Of a stretch of 63,944 nt of DNA, positions 10,091 through 18,979 are shown piece after piece. Every line of letters starts with the position of its first letter. The stretch's first letter is position 1. Source of the DNA: Streptococcus suis (GTDB taxonomy: Bacteria; Bacillota; Bacilli; Lactobacillales; Streptococcaceae); assembly GCF_002960625.1 (NCBI RefSeq), contig NZ_POJH01000019.1, positions 1 to 63,944 of the forward strand, read 5' to 3'. The notes beneath the pieces were generated by a model that searched no databases, had not been told where the DNA came from, and saw only the letters and a program-made list of their open reading frames with translations. A program made the translations under genes and the position numbers.

Positions 10091-10928
10091 TCATTTGAAA
10101 GTAATGCATGGTTTTTTGAATGTCTTTCGAAATGTCTGTAGGTTTTACAAGATAGAATTGCTGGGCTAATTGGTCAGCGATGTAGGAATGAAGGTAGGTG
10201 GCAGTCACAACTCTATCATATAGTCCTACATGAGGAAATTGTAGGGCAAATCCTGCAATCATGCCAGCAAGCGTATCGCCCATTCCACCTGTTGCTTGGT
10301 AGGGACCGCCTGCAGTTATTGGTGTGATTTGCTCAGGATTGGCTTGCAGGACATGGCTAGATGAACTCTTGGCGACTAAAATGGTATGTTCTTGAAACTC
10401 TCTTAAGGCGGTTAGGTTGGTCTGGCTTGTTTGTCGGTCAATGGGGATGGCAGATAATCTTTCCCATTCTTTTTGGTGGGGTGTTAGGATGACCTGTTTG
10501 CAGGGAAAAATTTTCCTGTTCTGTTTGGCTATCAAGGTCAAGGCAGAGCCATCCAGGACAAGAATTTGTTTTTCTGACACATTTTCAAATACAAGGTCAA
10601 CTAGGTTTTCTGCTCGGCTATTGTCCCCTAAACCAGGCCCAATCAATACCAGGTCAGCATGTTTTATATTTGCTAGGAGTAAGTCTTTGTCATCAACTGA
10701 AAAGGCCATGGCTTCAGGTAGGTGACTATGCAGTGCTGGAATGTTTTCTTTCTCAGTAGCGACAGTAACCAAGCCAGCTCCGCTATTGACAGTGGCTAGG
10801 GCAGTCATGATGATGGCGCCACCGTAAGGGTAAAGTCCGCCAATCAGTAAGGCACGGCCGAAGGTTCCCTTGTGGCTGTTCATAGGTCGTTCCTGAATGA
10901 CCTGCCTACAAAGTTCTTGTAAATCCAT
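10086..10928 (-). CDS. nnrD: ADP/ATP-dependent NAD(P)H-hydrate dehydratase
   Basis: Repairs hydrated NADH and NADPH (NADHX/NADPHX) by ATP- or ADP-driven dehydration in the cytoplasm. The 280 residues match the C-terminal YjeF/ribokinase-like domain only: GPGLGDNSRAENL and the nucleotide-site motif GGMGDTLAGMIAGF. The N-terminal epimerase domain found fused in E. coli YjeF is absent, as is common in streptococci. The ATG at 10928 is preferred over an in-frame TTG at 10937 because AAAGGAG sits at the right distance. Its -10 box (TATAAT on the minus strand, 10953-10958) diverges from nth. Confidence 0.93.
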   Translation of the reverse strand: MDLQELCRQVIQERPMNSHKGTFGRALLIGGLYPYGGAIIMTALATVNSGAGLVTVATEKENIPALHSHLPEAMAFSVDDKDLLLANIKHADLVLIGPGLGDNSRAENLVDLVFENVSEKQILVLDGSALTLIAKQNRKIFPCKQVILTPHQKEWERLSAIPIDRQTSQTNLTALREFQEHTILVAKSSSSHVLQANPEQITPITAGGPYQATGGMGDTLAGMIAGFALQFPHVGLYDRVVTATYLHSYIADQLAQQFYLVKPTDISKDIQKTMHYFQMK

Positions 10929-11012
10929 AATTGTCAACTCCTTTCATAGATTATTATAGCATGAGAACGGGACACATTCGCAAGTTACTTTTTAGAAAAA
11001 TCATCTTTTTCA

Positions 11013-11027
11013 TGCTATAATGGACAT
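11013..11027 (+). promoter_or_regulatory. Extended -10 promoter abutting nth, likely leaderless
   Basis: TGCTATAAT at 11013-11021 is an extended -10 element ending six bases before the nth ATG. Transcription would be expected to start at or next to the ATG. No Shine-Dalgarno sequence fits in the gap. The same arrangement recurs at thyA and at the minus-strand gene starting at 59891. Confidence 0.6.
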
Positions 11028-11651
11028 ATGGTATTATCAAAGAAACGTGCAAGAAAAGTTATTGAAGAAATCATCGCCCTTTATCCTGATGCTCAGCCTA
11101 GTCTGGATTTCCGCAACCATTTTGAATTGGTCTGCGCAGTACTTTTGTCAGCTCAGACAACGGATGCTGCTGTTAACAAGGCTACCCCAGGTCTATTTGC
11201 GGCCTTTCCAACGCCTCAAGCCATGGCAGCAGCAGAGGTGAAGGACATCGAGCCCTACATTTCTCGCTTGGGCTTGTATCGTAATAAGGCCAAGTTTTTG
11301 AAAGAATGCGCCCAGCAGTTGTTGGACCGACATGATGGCATTGTCCCACAGACACGGGAAGAATTAGAGGCCTTGGCTGGAGTGGGGAGAAAAACGGCCA
11401 ATGTGGTGTTGAGTGTCGGTTTTGGCATTCCTGCATTCGCAGTCGATACCCATGTGGGTCGGATCTGCAAACACCACGACATTGTCAAAAAATCGGCTAC
11501 TCCTCTGGAAACGGAAAAGCGGGTCATGGAGGTCTTACCACCAGAACTCTGGCTGCCAGCCCACCAGGCCATGATTTATTTTGGACGAGAAGTCTGCCAT
11601 CCCAAAAATCCTGAATGTGATAAATTTCCACAATTATATGAATTTGAGTAA
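11028..11651 (+). CDS. nth: Endonuclease III lacking a complete iron-sulfur motif
   Basis: DNA glycosylase/AP lyase that removes oxidised pyrimidines in base-excision repair. The 207 residues contain the helix-hairpin-helix LAGVGRKTANVV with catalytic Lys122, and Asp140 in AVDTHVGRI. E. coli-type enzymes end with four cysteines (C-x6-C-x2-C-x5-C) holding a 4Fe-4S cluster. Here only Cys190 and Cys197 remain and Phe200 stands at the third position, so the cluster is probably absent. The catalytic residues are intact, so it is likely active. A terminator follows directly. Confidence 0.93.
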   Translation: MVLSKKRARKVIEEIIALYPDAQPSLDFRNHFELVCAVLLSAQTTDAAVNKATPGLFAAFPTPQAMAAAEVKDIEPYISRLGLYRNKAKFLKECAQQLLDRHDGIVPQTREELEALAGVGRKTANVVLSVGFGIPAFAVDTHVGRICKHHDIVKKSATPLETEKRVMEVLPPELWLPAHQAMIYFGREVCHPKNPECDKFPQLYEFE

Positions 11652-11680
11652 AAAAATCTTCAGTTTTTGAAGATTTTTTT
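11651..11680 (+). terminator. Terminator of nth
   Basis: AAAAATCTTCA and TGAAGATTTTT pair around a GTTTT loop and end in a T run that overlaps the stem, immediately after the nth stop codon. Confidence 0.85.
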
Positions 11681-11833
11681 CGTATTCTTGTCAAAAATTG
11701 CCAGTAAAATCAGAACGTTTTTAGAAATATTCAATAGAATGTCTTCTAAAACGGAATTTGACGAATATTCAATCCTGTTTCACTTCCAAAAAGCGATAAT
11801 AAACGAATGTTTACAGGTGATGTACAAAGTATA

Positions 11834-11932
11834 TTGACAAAAACCAAACAATGTTCTAAAATAATAATTGTAAACAAAGGAAAAACGAACAAATCGGTAT
11901 TTCCTAACACAAAAATTATTAAAAAACGAACA
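11834..11932 (+). promoter_or_regulatory. guaC promoter and leader with repeated 11-mer
   Basis: TTGACA at 11834-11839 and TAAAAT at 11857-11862 are 17 bases apart, a near-consensus promoter. The roughly 75-base leader holds two exact copies of AAAAACGAACA (11881-11891 and 11922-11932). They resemble the PurR-binding PurBox of lactic acid bacteria, which also centres on CGAAC, but regulation is inferred. Upstream, 11690-11833 is AT-rich and has no gene; AATATTCAAT occurs in it twice. Confidence 0.55.
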
Positions 11933-11944
11933 GAGGAGAAGCTC

Positions 11945-12928
11945 ATGTTTAATGAAACACCAGTTTTTGACTACGAAGATATTCAGCTCATTCCAAACAA
12001 ATGTATCATCAATAGTCGTTCAGAGGCAGATACATCTGTAACACTCGGAAAATACACTTTTAAACTGCCAGTGGTTCCTGCCAATATGCAGACGATCTTG
12101 GATGAAGATGTGGCAGAAATGTTGGCCAAAGATGGTTATTTTTACATCATGCACCGTTTTGATGAGGAGGGGCGTATTCCTTTCGTGAAGCGCATGCATG
12201 ACCAAGGCTTGATTGCTTCCATTTCGGTTGGTGTAAAAGACTATGAGTACGACTTTGTTTCTAGTTTAAAAGCTGACGCGCCTGAGTTTATTACCATTGA
12301 TATTGCGCATGGTCATGCTGATAGCGTGATTAAAATGATCAAGCATATCAAGAAAGAATTGCCTGATACCTTTGTCATTGCTGGGAATGTCGGCACTCCT
12401 GAAGCTGTTCGTGAGTTGGAAAATGCCGGTGCGGATGCAACAAAAGTTGGAATTGGTCCAGGTAAGGTCTGCATCACCAAGGTCAAAACTGGTTTTGGTA
12501 CAGGCGGTTGGCAGCTGGCTGCCCTTCGTTGGTGTTCAAAAGCTGCTCGTAAGCCGATTATTGCGGACGGTGGTATCCGTACCCACGGAGATATTGCCAA
12601 ATCCATCCGTTTCGGTGCTAGCATGGTTATGATTGGTTCCCTCTTTGCTGGTCACATCGAAAGCCCAGGAAAGACAGTAGAAGTAGACGGTAAACAATTT
12701 AAAGAATATTATGGCTCTGCATCTGAATACCAAAAAGGAGCCTATAAGAACGTGGAAGGCAAAAAAATTCTCCTGCCAGCCAAAGGTCATTTGAAAGATA
12801 CTCTGATTGAAATGGAGCAAGATTTGCAATCATCCATTTCTTATGCTGGCGGTCGTGATATCACTAGCTTGAAGCACGTTGATTATGTGATTGTAAAAAA
12901 TTCAATCTGGAATGGGGATTCTATCTAG
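11945..12928 (+). CDS. guaC: GMP reductase
   Basis: Converts GMP to IMP and ammonia with NADPH, returning guanine nucleotides to the purine pool. The 327 residues form an IMPDH/GMPR barrel; [18 protein letters not shown] carries the catalytic cysteine and [17 protein letters not shown] the phosphate-binding loop. No CBS domains interrupt it, which separates it from IMP dehydrogenase. The start is the ATG at 11945 ([20 protein letters not shown]), with GAGGAGAA just upstream. An in-frame upstream extension to 11807 runs through the promoter and is not credible. Monocistronic. Confidence 0.96.
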   Translation: MFNETPVFDYEDIQLIPNKCIINSRSEADTSVTLGKYTFKLPVVPANMQTILDEDVAEMLAKDGYFYIMHRFDEEGRIPFVKRMHDQGLIASISVGVKDYEYDFVSSLKADAPEFITIDIAHGHADSVIKMIKHIKKELPDTFVIAGNVGTPEAVRELENAGADATKVGIGPGKVCITKVKTGFGTGGWQLAALRWCSKAARKPIIADGGIRTHGDIAKSIRFGASMVMIGSLFAGHIESPGKTVEVDGKQFKEYYGSASEYQKGAYKNVEGKKILLPAKGHLKDTLIEMEQDLQSSISYAGGRDITSLKHVDYVIVKNSIWNGDSI

Positions 12929-12931
12929 TCA

Positions 12932-12960
12932 AAGAGGACTTGCAATGCAGGTCCTTTTCT
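12932..12960 (+). terminator. Terminator of guaC
   Basis: An AGGAC-type stem closes with GTCCT around TGCAATGCA and is followed by TTTTC, a few bases after the guaC stop. Confidence 0.75.
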
Positions 12961-12997
12961 TGTTACAATATTTATATAAAATTGAAAGAGAATAAGT

Positions 12998-14335
12998 ATG
13001 TACCAAACAAGAAATAACAAAGAGAAGCTCTGGCTCTTTATCAAAATATTTTTTCCTATTTTAATTTATCAATTTGCTAATTACTCGGCCTCCTTTATTG
13101 ATACCATGATGACTGGTCAGTACAGTACCATGGATTTGGCAGGTGTTTCCATGGCGACAAGTCTTTGGAATCCCCTGTTCTCATTTTTGACGGGGATCGT
13201 ATCTGCGCTTGTTCCAATCATTGCTCAATATCTAGGACAAGGAGAGAAGTCAAAGATTCGACAAGAGTTTCATCAGTTTGTCTATTTGGCCCTTGGACTG
13301 ACGGCAATCCTCTTACTCTTGGTCTATCTTTTTGCCGTTCCGGCTCTGGCTCGTTTCAACTTGGATGAAGCTGTCTTTCAGGTCGGTCGGCAGTACCTCT
13401 ACTATATCTCCATTGGCATCTTGCCCCTCTTACTCTTTAGCGTCTGCCGATCCTTTTTCGACGCCCTAGGTTTGACCCGCCTATCTATGTACCTCATGTT
13501 GCTTCTGGTTCCCTTTAACAGCCTCTTTAACTATCTCTTGATTTACGGGAAAATGGGCCTACCGGCCCTGGGCGGAGCAGGTGCTGGATTGGGCACTGCT
13601 TTAGCTTATTGGGCTGTGTTGCTAGTCATTGTCCTTGTCATGTGCAAAAATAAGACCGTTTCTTCTTATGAGATTTGGCGGTGGAGTCCGATAGACCATT
13701 CTTTATTGAAGGAAGGCTTGAAAATTGGTTTGCCAATTGGTTTGCAAGTCTTTGCAGAAGTGGCTATTTTTGCAGTAGTTGGCCTTTATATGGCAAAATT
13801 TTCTGCTCAGATTATCGCGGCTCATCAGGCAGCCATGAACTTTGCAACCTTGTTATATGCTTTTCCATCTTCGGTATCCTCAGCCTTGGCGATTGTGGTT
13901 GCCTATGAAGTGGGTGCAAACCGACCCCTAGATGTAAAAAACTACAGCCATTTGGGACGCTTAGTAGCACTAGGCTTTGCAGGTCTGACCCTCACCTTCC
14001 TTTATTTTTTCCGTTCCAAAGTTGCCTATCTCTACGGAAATGATGCAGACTTTGTCCGACTGACCTCACATTTTCTAAGCTTTGCCCTTATGTTTCAATT
14101 AGCCGATGCATATACAGCTCCTATTCAAGGAATTTTGAGGGGGTACAAGGATACGACTGTTCCATTTGTACTCGGTTTGGTTGCTTATTGGTCCATGACC
14201 TTTCCGGTTGCCTTTTTCCTGGAAAGATTTTTCCACCTGGGACCAGAAGCCTATTGGATTGGTCTGATTAGCGGGATTTTTGTTTGCGGGATTGCCCTAA
14301 GATTGCGTTTGAAGAAAATTGCTAGTATTCAATAG
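12998..14335 (+). CDS. MATE-family efflux transporter
   Basis: Integral membrane cation-coupled exporter of 445 residues with about twelve hydrophobic helices, matching the multidrug and toxic compound extrusion family (NorM/DinF-like). Helpful stretches are FIDTMMTGQYSTMDLAGVSMA near the N-terminus and the second-half repeat around LKIGLPIGLQVFAEVAIFAVVGLYMAKF. Substrates cannot be inferred. AAAGAGAA precedes the ATG at a good distance. It is flanked by the guaC terminator and a small membrane-anchored gene and looks monocistronic. Confidence 0.9.
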   Translation: MYQTRNNKEKLWLFIKIFFPILIYQFANYSASFIDTMMTGQYSTMDLAGVSMATSLWNPLFSFLTGIVSALVPIIAQYLGQGEKSKIRQEFHQFVYLALGLTAILLLLVYLFAVPALARFNLDEAVFQVGRQYLYYISIGILPLLLFSVCRSFFDALGLTRLSMYLMLLLVPFNSLFNYLLIYGKMGLPALGGAGAGLGTALAYWAVLLVIVLVMCKNKTVSSYEIWRWSPIDHSLLKEGLKIGLPIGLQVFAEVAIFAVVGLYMAKFSAQIIAAHQAAMNFATLLYAFPSSVSSALAIVVAYEVGANRPLDVKNYSHLGRLVALGFAGLTLTFLYFFRSKVAYLYGNDADFVRLTSHFLSFALMFQLADAYTAPIQGILRGYKDTTVPFVLGLVAYWSMTFPVAFFLERFFHLGPEAYWIGLISGIFVCGIALRLRLKKIASIQ

Positions 14336-14404
14336 ATTTCTATGTTTTCGCTTGACAGATTTTCTGAGCTTGATATAATTTACTAAAAAAGGGTAGGTTC
14401 TATT

Positions 14405-14785
14405 ATGAAAAAGAAATGGTTGATTGGTGTTATTTTATCTTGTATCTGCATCTTACTTGGCTATCAAGTTGTGAAGAAAACTGAAATTCGTTTACCTCAA
14501 GCTGACCAGATTGTAATTAGTAATCAGGATGGTGGAGAGCTAAGAACTCTGGAAGGTAGTGAAATGAGCGATTTTCTGTCAGAGCTTTCCCAAATTCATC
14601 CCTATCTTTTCAAAAATGCTAGCAACCATGACCAGCCAGTCGGAGTAAAGGAATATTATCAACTAATCTTTCAACCTAATAATAAAATTGCCTATCTCTA
14701 TGAGAAAAGTGGCAAAACCTATCTGGAGTTTCCTTATGAGTTGACAGTCAGGACCAAAAAGTCCTTGTCTGAGTTAATAGACTAG
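14405..14785 (+). CDS. Hypothetical membrane-anchored protein
   Basis: I do not recognise the family. The 126 residues start with MKKKWLIGVILSCICILLGYQVVKK, a single N-terminal membrane helix (about residues 5-21) that suggests an extracytoplasmic soluble part of some 100 residues. The helix contains cysteines but no clear lipobox. A TATAAT at 14375-14380 and AGGT before the ATG mark its own transcription unit, and a hairpin terminator follows, so it is probably expressed on its own. Confidence 0.75.
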   Translation: MKKKWLIGVILSCICILLGYQVVKKTEIRLPQADQIVISNQDGGELRTLEGSEMSDFLSELSQIHPYLFKNASNHDQPVGVKEYYQLIFQPNNKIAYLYEKSGKTYLEFPYELTVRTKKSLSELID

Positions 14786-14787
14786 AA

Positions 14788-14812
14788 GAAGTCGGAGCAA
14801 TCTGACTTTTTT
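14788..14812 (+). terminator. Terminator after the 14.4 kb hypothetical gene
   Basis: AAGTCGGA and TCTGACTT pair around a GCAA loop, followed by a T run. Confidence 0.8.
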
Positions 14813-14876
14813 CTTTGCTTGTGAAAATACTCTCATCATGTTAAAATAAAAGGATAGAAAATCAGATGGAGAAATT

Positions 14877-15395
14877 ATGAATTATTTTAACGTAGGAAAG
14901 ATTGTTAACACCCAAGGCTTGCAAGGAGAAATGCGTGTTTTATCTGTAACGGATTTTGCAGAAGAACGTTTTAAAAAAGGGGCAAAATTGGCTTTGTTTA
15001 ATGACAAGGATCAGTTTGTCATGGAAGTCGAAATTGCCAGTCACCGCAAGGCTAAAAACTTTGATATCATCAAGTTCAAGGGCATGTACCATATCAACGA
15101 TATCGAGAAGTACAAGGGCTTTAGTTTGAAAATTGCGGAAGAAAATTTGTCTGACCTTGAAGATGGTGAGTTTTATTACCACGAAATTATCGGATTGGAT
15201 GTTTATGAAAATGACCAATTGATTGGACAAATCAAGGAAATCTTGCAACCTGGTGCTAATGATGTTTGGGTGGTCAAACGCAAAGGGAAGAAAGACCTGC
15301 TCTTGCCTTACATTCCGCCTGTAGTTTTGAACATTGATATTCCAAACAATCGCGTAGATGTGGAATTGCTTGAGGGCTTGGACGATGAGAATTGA
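14877..15395 (+). CDS. rimM: Ribosome maturation factor RimM
   Basis: Assembly factor that binds ribosomal protein S19 and helps mature the 30S head domain. The 172 residues carry the RimM N-terminal barrel ([24 protein letters not shown]) and the PRC-barrel end ([28 protein letters not shown], then [16 protein letters not shown]). Its 3' end overlaps trmD by 11 bases, the conserved rimM-trmD pairing, so the two are translationally coupled. Confidence 0.96.
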   Translation: MNYFNVGKIVNTQGLQGEMRVLSVTDFAEERFKKGAKLALFNDKDQFVMEVEIASHRKAKNFDIIKFKGMYHINDIEKYKGFSLKIAEENLSDLEDGEFYYHEIIGLDVYENDQLIGQIKEILQPGANDVWVVKRKGKKDLLLPYIPPVVLNIDIPNNRVDVELLEGLDDEN

Positions 15396-16110
15396 TATTT
15401 TGACCCTGTTTCCAGAGATGTTTGCTCCGCTGGAGCACTCTATTGTGGGCAAGGCGCGTGACAAGGGGTTACTGGAAATCAACTACCACAATTTCCGAGA
15501 GAAAGCCGAAAAAGCCCGCCATGTGGACGATGAGCCCTACGGTGGTGGTCAAGGAATGCTGCTCCGTGCCCAGCCGATTTTTGACACCATGGATAGCATT
15601 GAACAAACCAAGCCACGTGTTATCTTGTTGGATCCTGCTGGTAAAACGTTTAACCAAGCCTATGCTGAAGAATTGGCTCAGGAAGACCAGTTGATTTTTA
15701 TCTGTGGTCATTACGAAGGTTATGATGAGCGGATTAAGACCCTGGTGACAGACGAGATTTCTCTTGGAGATTATGTTCTGACTGGGGGCGAATTGGCAGC
15801 TATGACTATGATTGATGCTACTGTTCGTTTAATTCCAGAGGTTATTGGCAAGGAAGTCAGCCATACGGATGATAGTTTTTCATCAGGGCTATTGGAATAT
15901 CCTCAGTACACTCGTCCCTACGAATATCGAGGGATGGTAGTGCCAGATGTTCTCATGAGTGGCCACCATGAAAATATTCGAAAATGGCGTCTGGAAGAAA
16001 GCCTACGAAAAACCTATCAACGCCGTCCAGACTTGTTGGAAAATTATAACTTTACAGCTGAAGAGTTAACTATTTTTGAAAAAATCAAAGCAGAAGACAC
16101 AGTTGATTAG
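15385..16110 (+). CDS. trmD: tRNA (guanine-37-N1)-methyltransferase TrmD
   Basis: SPOUT-class methyltransferase that makes m1G37 in tRNAs reading CNN codons and prevents +1 frameshifting. The 241 residues include [19 protein letters not shown] and the knotted SAM site with [12 protein letters not shown] and [14 protein letters not shown]. The start is the ATG at 15385 ([12 protein letters not shown]) inside the end of rimM; an upstream in-frame GTG lies deep in rimM and is unlikely. Confidence 0.96.
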   Translation: MRIDILTLFPEMFAPLEHSIVGKARDKGLLEINYHNFREKAEKARHVDDEPYGGGQGMLLRAQPIFDTMDSIEQTKPRVILLDPAGKTFNQAYAEELAQEDQLIFICGHYEGYDERIKTLVTDEISLGDYVLTGGELAAMTMIDATVRLIPEVIGKEVSHTDDSFSSGLLEYPQYTRPYEYRGMVVPDVLMSGHHENIRKWRLEESLRKTYQRRPDLLENYNFTAEELTIFEKIKAEDTVD

Positions 16111-16140
16111 ACTGTGTTTTCATGTTCAAAGGAGAAAATT

Positions 16141-17207
16141 ATGAAACGTCAGGTATTTGAAGACTACCAACCTTATAAAATAAAACATAAGGCTAGATTT
16201 GACTTGGGAAATAATGAAAATCGCATTATTGATTGGTCCTTTTTACCGCAAAAGACCTTAGAGAGCTTAGAAGTTGGTCAATTGAGCTTTTACGGTGACA
16301 ATACATACTCAGAGTTGATTGAGAAATATGCGGCCTATCTTGGAGTGAATCCCAAACAGGTGACGGTGGGAGTTGGCTCTGACCACCTCATTCATATGAT
16401 TGTTTCCACCTTTATGGAGAAGGATGATACATTCTTGACGGTCAATCCTGATTTCTTCATGTATGAAACCTATAACCAGATGCACGGCAGTCGGTTTGAA
16501 GCTATTGACTTGGAAGAGAAAGATGGGACCTTGTTTTTGCCAGTTGAGAACTTGTTGGCGCGTGCTCAGGAAACCAATGCAAAAATTCTCATGATTTCCA
16601 ACCCAAATAATCCATCATCGGTTGCCTATTCTATGGAAGATTTGGAAAGTTTGCGACTTCTTTCAAGGGATTGCTGGTTATTGACGAGGCCTATATTGAA
16701 TTTGCGGAAGTTGAAAGTTTCATCAGTCGCCTTGAAGGATATGAGAATGTTTTGGTCTTGCGTACACTTTCCAAGGCTTTTGGTCTAGCAGGCTTAAGAA
16801 TTGGTTTTGCGGTTGGAAGTGAAGAGCTTATTTATGAATTGGACAAGGTCATTCCACCTTTTAGTCTATCCAACTTAACGGCTCATATGGCTACAGTTGC
16901 CTTGGATTACAAAGATAAAGTAACAGAAACGGTTGAAACAATTGTCAAACTGCGTCAAGAAATGATTGCTTTTTTAGAACAATTAGAAGATTGTCATGTC
17001 CTGCCAAGTCAGACCAGTTTTGTGACCTTTAAGGCGCCGTGGGCAGAAGTGTTTCATCAACAAGCCTTAGCAAAAGATTGGAATTTCAAGTACTATCCAA
17101 CAGGGAAATTAGCAGGATATATTCGCCTGTCCGTTGGACGTCCAGAAGAGATGGCAATGCTTAAAGAGATGGTCAAATCAATGATAGAAAAGGGGGCAAT
17201 TTCGTAA
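16141..17207 (+). pseudogene. hisC: Histidinol-phosphate-type aminotransferase, frameshifted
   Basis: Class-II PLP aminotransferase similar to HisC, now split. The first frame, from the ATG at 16141 with AGGAGA upstream, runs through ISNPNNPSS and loses homology near 16653. The second frame resumes with LLVIDEAYIEFAEVESF and contains RTLSKAFGLAGLRIGF with the PLP lysine. Inserting one base near 16653-16656 would rejoin the frames as a protein of about 355 residues, so a single-base deletion (or sequencing error) is the simplest cause. The downstream part has no plausible start or ribosome-binding site. No other his genes are nearby, so its substrate is uncertain. Confidence 0.85.
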
Positions 17208-17266
17208 GAGATTGTTCTTTTTTTGAAGAAAATTGACATTTTTTGAAAGATTTTGCCAGAAAATGA

Positions 17267-17314
17267 TTGACAATGATAGTTTTTAGTGTATAATGGTTTT
17301 TGTAAACGATTGCA
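17267..17314 (+). promoter_or_regulatory. fru operon promoter with CcpA-type cre
   Basis: TTGACA at 17267-17272 and TATAAT at 17289-17294 with 16-base spacing form a consensus promoter. TGTAAACGATTGCA at 17301-17314, with T before it, fits the degenerate catabolite-responsive element WTGNAANCGNWNNCA and covers the expected transcription start. This position would allow CcpA repression when preferred sugars are present. Confidence 0.75.
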
Positions 17315-17327
17315 GGAGGTGTTGGAC

Positions 17328-18071
17328 ATTCTCAAATCAGAACGCAAGCAAGTCATACTAGAACGCATTCAAGCACAACAATTTGTCCGCTTGGAAGAAT
17401 TGGTTGACATTCTAGCAACATCTGAATCCACTGTTCGTAGGGATTTGGACGAGTTAGAAAATGAAGGAAAACTTCGAAGAGTACATGGCGGTGCGGAAGC
17501 ACCAGCTAATTTGCAACTGGAAGAATCCATTCTGGAAAAATCTGTCAAAAACGTTCAAGAAAAACGGATGATTGCTGAAAGAGCAGCACAGTTAATCATG
17601 GACGGCGATGTGATTTTTGTAGACGCAGGGACGACAACCGGTGTCTTGATTGACTATCTCCAACAGGAAAATCTAACAGTCGTGACCAATTCCATTCACC
17701 ATGCTGTCAAGTTGGTTGAACGCAAGATAAAGACCATTATTATAGGTGGTTTTGTTAAACAATCAACCGATGCTTCAGTAGGTGCCATGGCTTTGGAACA
17801 AATTCGACAGCTCAATTTTGATAAGGCCTTTCTGGGAATGAATGGTATTGATAAAAACTACTTTACAACGCCAGACATTGAAGAAGCGACCATCAAACGT
17901 ACCATCATAGACAATGCAAAAGAAAGCTATGTTCTAGCGGATGCGTCGAAGATTGGTCAATTCTCCTTTGCCAAGGTTGCAGCCATCGAAAAAGCCAATA
18001 TTATCTGTCAATCTTCGGAGAGCAGTTTGTTGGACATCATAAAAGAGAAAACGAGGGTAATCGAGGTATGA
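17328..18071 (+). CDS. fruR: DeoR-family repressor of the fructose operon
   Basis: Controls fru genes, probably responding to fructose-1-phosphate. The protein has an N-terminal DeoR winged helix (LEELVDILATSESTVRRDLDELENEGKLRRVHGGAE) and a sugar-phosphate sensor domain with VDAGTTTG and DKAFLGMNGI. The start is unusual: AGGAGG at 17314-17319 is eight bases before an ATT at 17328 that gives M-LKSERKQ, the usual N-terminus of streptococcal homologues. A TTG at 17322 is only two bases from the same site. The gene overlaps fruK by four bases. Confidence 0.9.
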   Translation: MLKSERKQVILERIQAQQFVRLEELVDILATSESTVRRDLDELENEGKLRRVHGGAEAPANLQLEESILEKSVKNVQEKRMIAERAAQLIMDGDVIFVDAGTTTGVLIDYLQQENLTVVTNSIHHAVKLVERKIKTIIIGGFVKQSTDASVGAMALEQIRQLNFDKAFLGMNGIDKNYFTTPDIEEATIKRTIIDNAKESYVLADASKIGQFSFAKVAAIEKANIICQSSESSLLDIIKEKTRVIEV

Positions 18072-18979
18072 TTTATACTGTTACGCTCAATCCAGCTATT
18101 GACTACATTGTTCGACTTGATAGAGTTGAAACAGGCAGTGTCAATCGTATGGAGAGCGACGATAAGTATGCCGGCGGTAAGGGAATTAACGTTAGTCGTG
18201 TTTTGAAGCGTTTAGGCTATCCAAACACAGCGACAGGATTTCTAGGCGGTTTTACCGGTCAGTTCATCAAAGATGGATTGGTTGCTGAAGGCATTGATAC
18301 CGATTTTGTTCAGGTGGACCAAGATACGCGGATTAACGTGAAAATCAAAGCCGACCAAGAAACAGAAATCAACGGTTTAGGTCCGATTGTGACAGATACA
18401 CAGTTGGCAGAACTAGAAATGGTTTTGGCTGGCTTGACTAAAGATGATACAGTTGTCTTTGCTGGTTCAGCACCAGCTAGCCTTGGAAATGAAGTGTATA
18501 ATAAGCTAATTCCAGTGGCTAAAAAAGCAGGGGCTCAAGTAGTTTGTGACTTCGAAGGGCAAACTCTTCTGGATTCACTTGCTTACCAACCGCTTTTGGT
18601 TAAACCAAATAACCACGAGTTGGAAGCTATTTTCAATGTTGAATTGAAGGGGATAGCTGACATTGAAACCTACGCTAAGAAAATCTTAGATATGGGAGCT
18701 CAGAATGTTATCATTTCTATGGCAGGGGACGGAGCCTTGTTGGTTACTCCGACAGCAACCTACTTTGCCAAACCTATCAAGGGAACAGTGAAAAATTCTG
18801 TCGGAGCTGGAGATTCCATGGTGGCAGGGTTTACTGGCGAATACGTTCGCTCACAAGACCCGATCGAAGCTCTCAAGTGGGGAGTTGCTTGCGGTACGGC
18901 AACAGCCTTTTCAGATGATTTGGCAAGTATCGAATTTATTAAGGAAACTTATGAAAAAGTTGAGGTAGAAACACTATGA
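18068..18979 (+). CDS. fruK: 1-phosphofructokinase
   Basis: Phosphorylates fructose-1-phosphate, the product of the fructose PTS, to fructose-1,6-bisphosphate with ATP. The 303 residues are a PfkB-family kinase: IYTVTLNPAIDYIVRL at the N-terminus, GGKGINVSRVLKRLG, and the C-terminal signature NSVGAGDSMVAGF with the catalytic Asp. It overlaps both neighbours by four bases (ATGA), so fruR, fruK and fruA form one coupled operon. Confidence 0.96.
   Translation: MIYTVTLNPAIDYIVRLDRVETGSVNRMESDDKYAGGKGINVSRVLKRLGYPNTATGFLGGFTGQFIKDGLVAEGIDTDFVQVDQDTRINVKIKADQETEINGLGPIVTDTQLAELEMVLAGLTKDDTVVFAGSAPASLGNEVYNKLIPVAKKAGAQVVCDFEGQTLLDSLAYQPLLVKPNNHELEAIFNVELKGIADIETYAKKILDMGAQNVIISMAGDGALLVTPTATYFAKPIKGTVKNSVGAGDSMVAGFTGEYVRSQDPIEALKWGVACGTATAFSDDLASIEFIKETYEKVEVETL

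Noticed and set aside
11690..11944. Purine riboswitch upstream of guaC
   Set aside because: No three-way-junction core with the conserved loop bases was recognisable; only promoter and short repeats are supported.
11807..11944. 46-codon N-terminal extension of GuaC
   Set aside because: It would be translated from the promoter and leader region and is basic and low-complexity; the known N-terminus starts at 11945.
16671..17207. Independent aminotransferase gene starting at TTG 16671
   Set aside because: There is no ribosome-binding site, and the product lacks the N-terminal half of the fold; it is the 3' part of a frameshifted gene.
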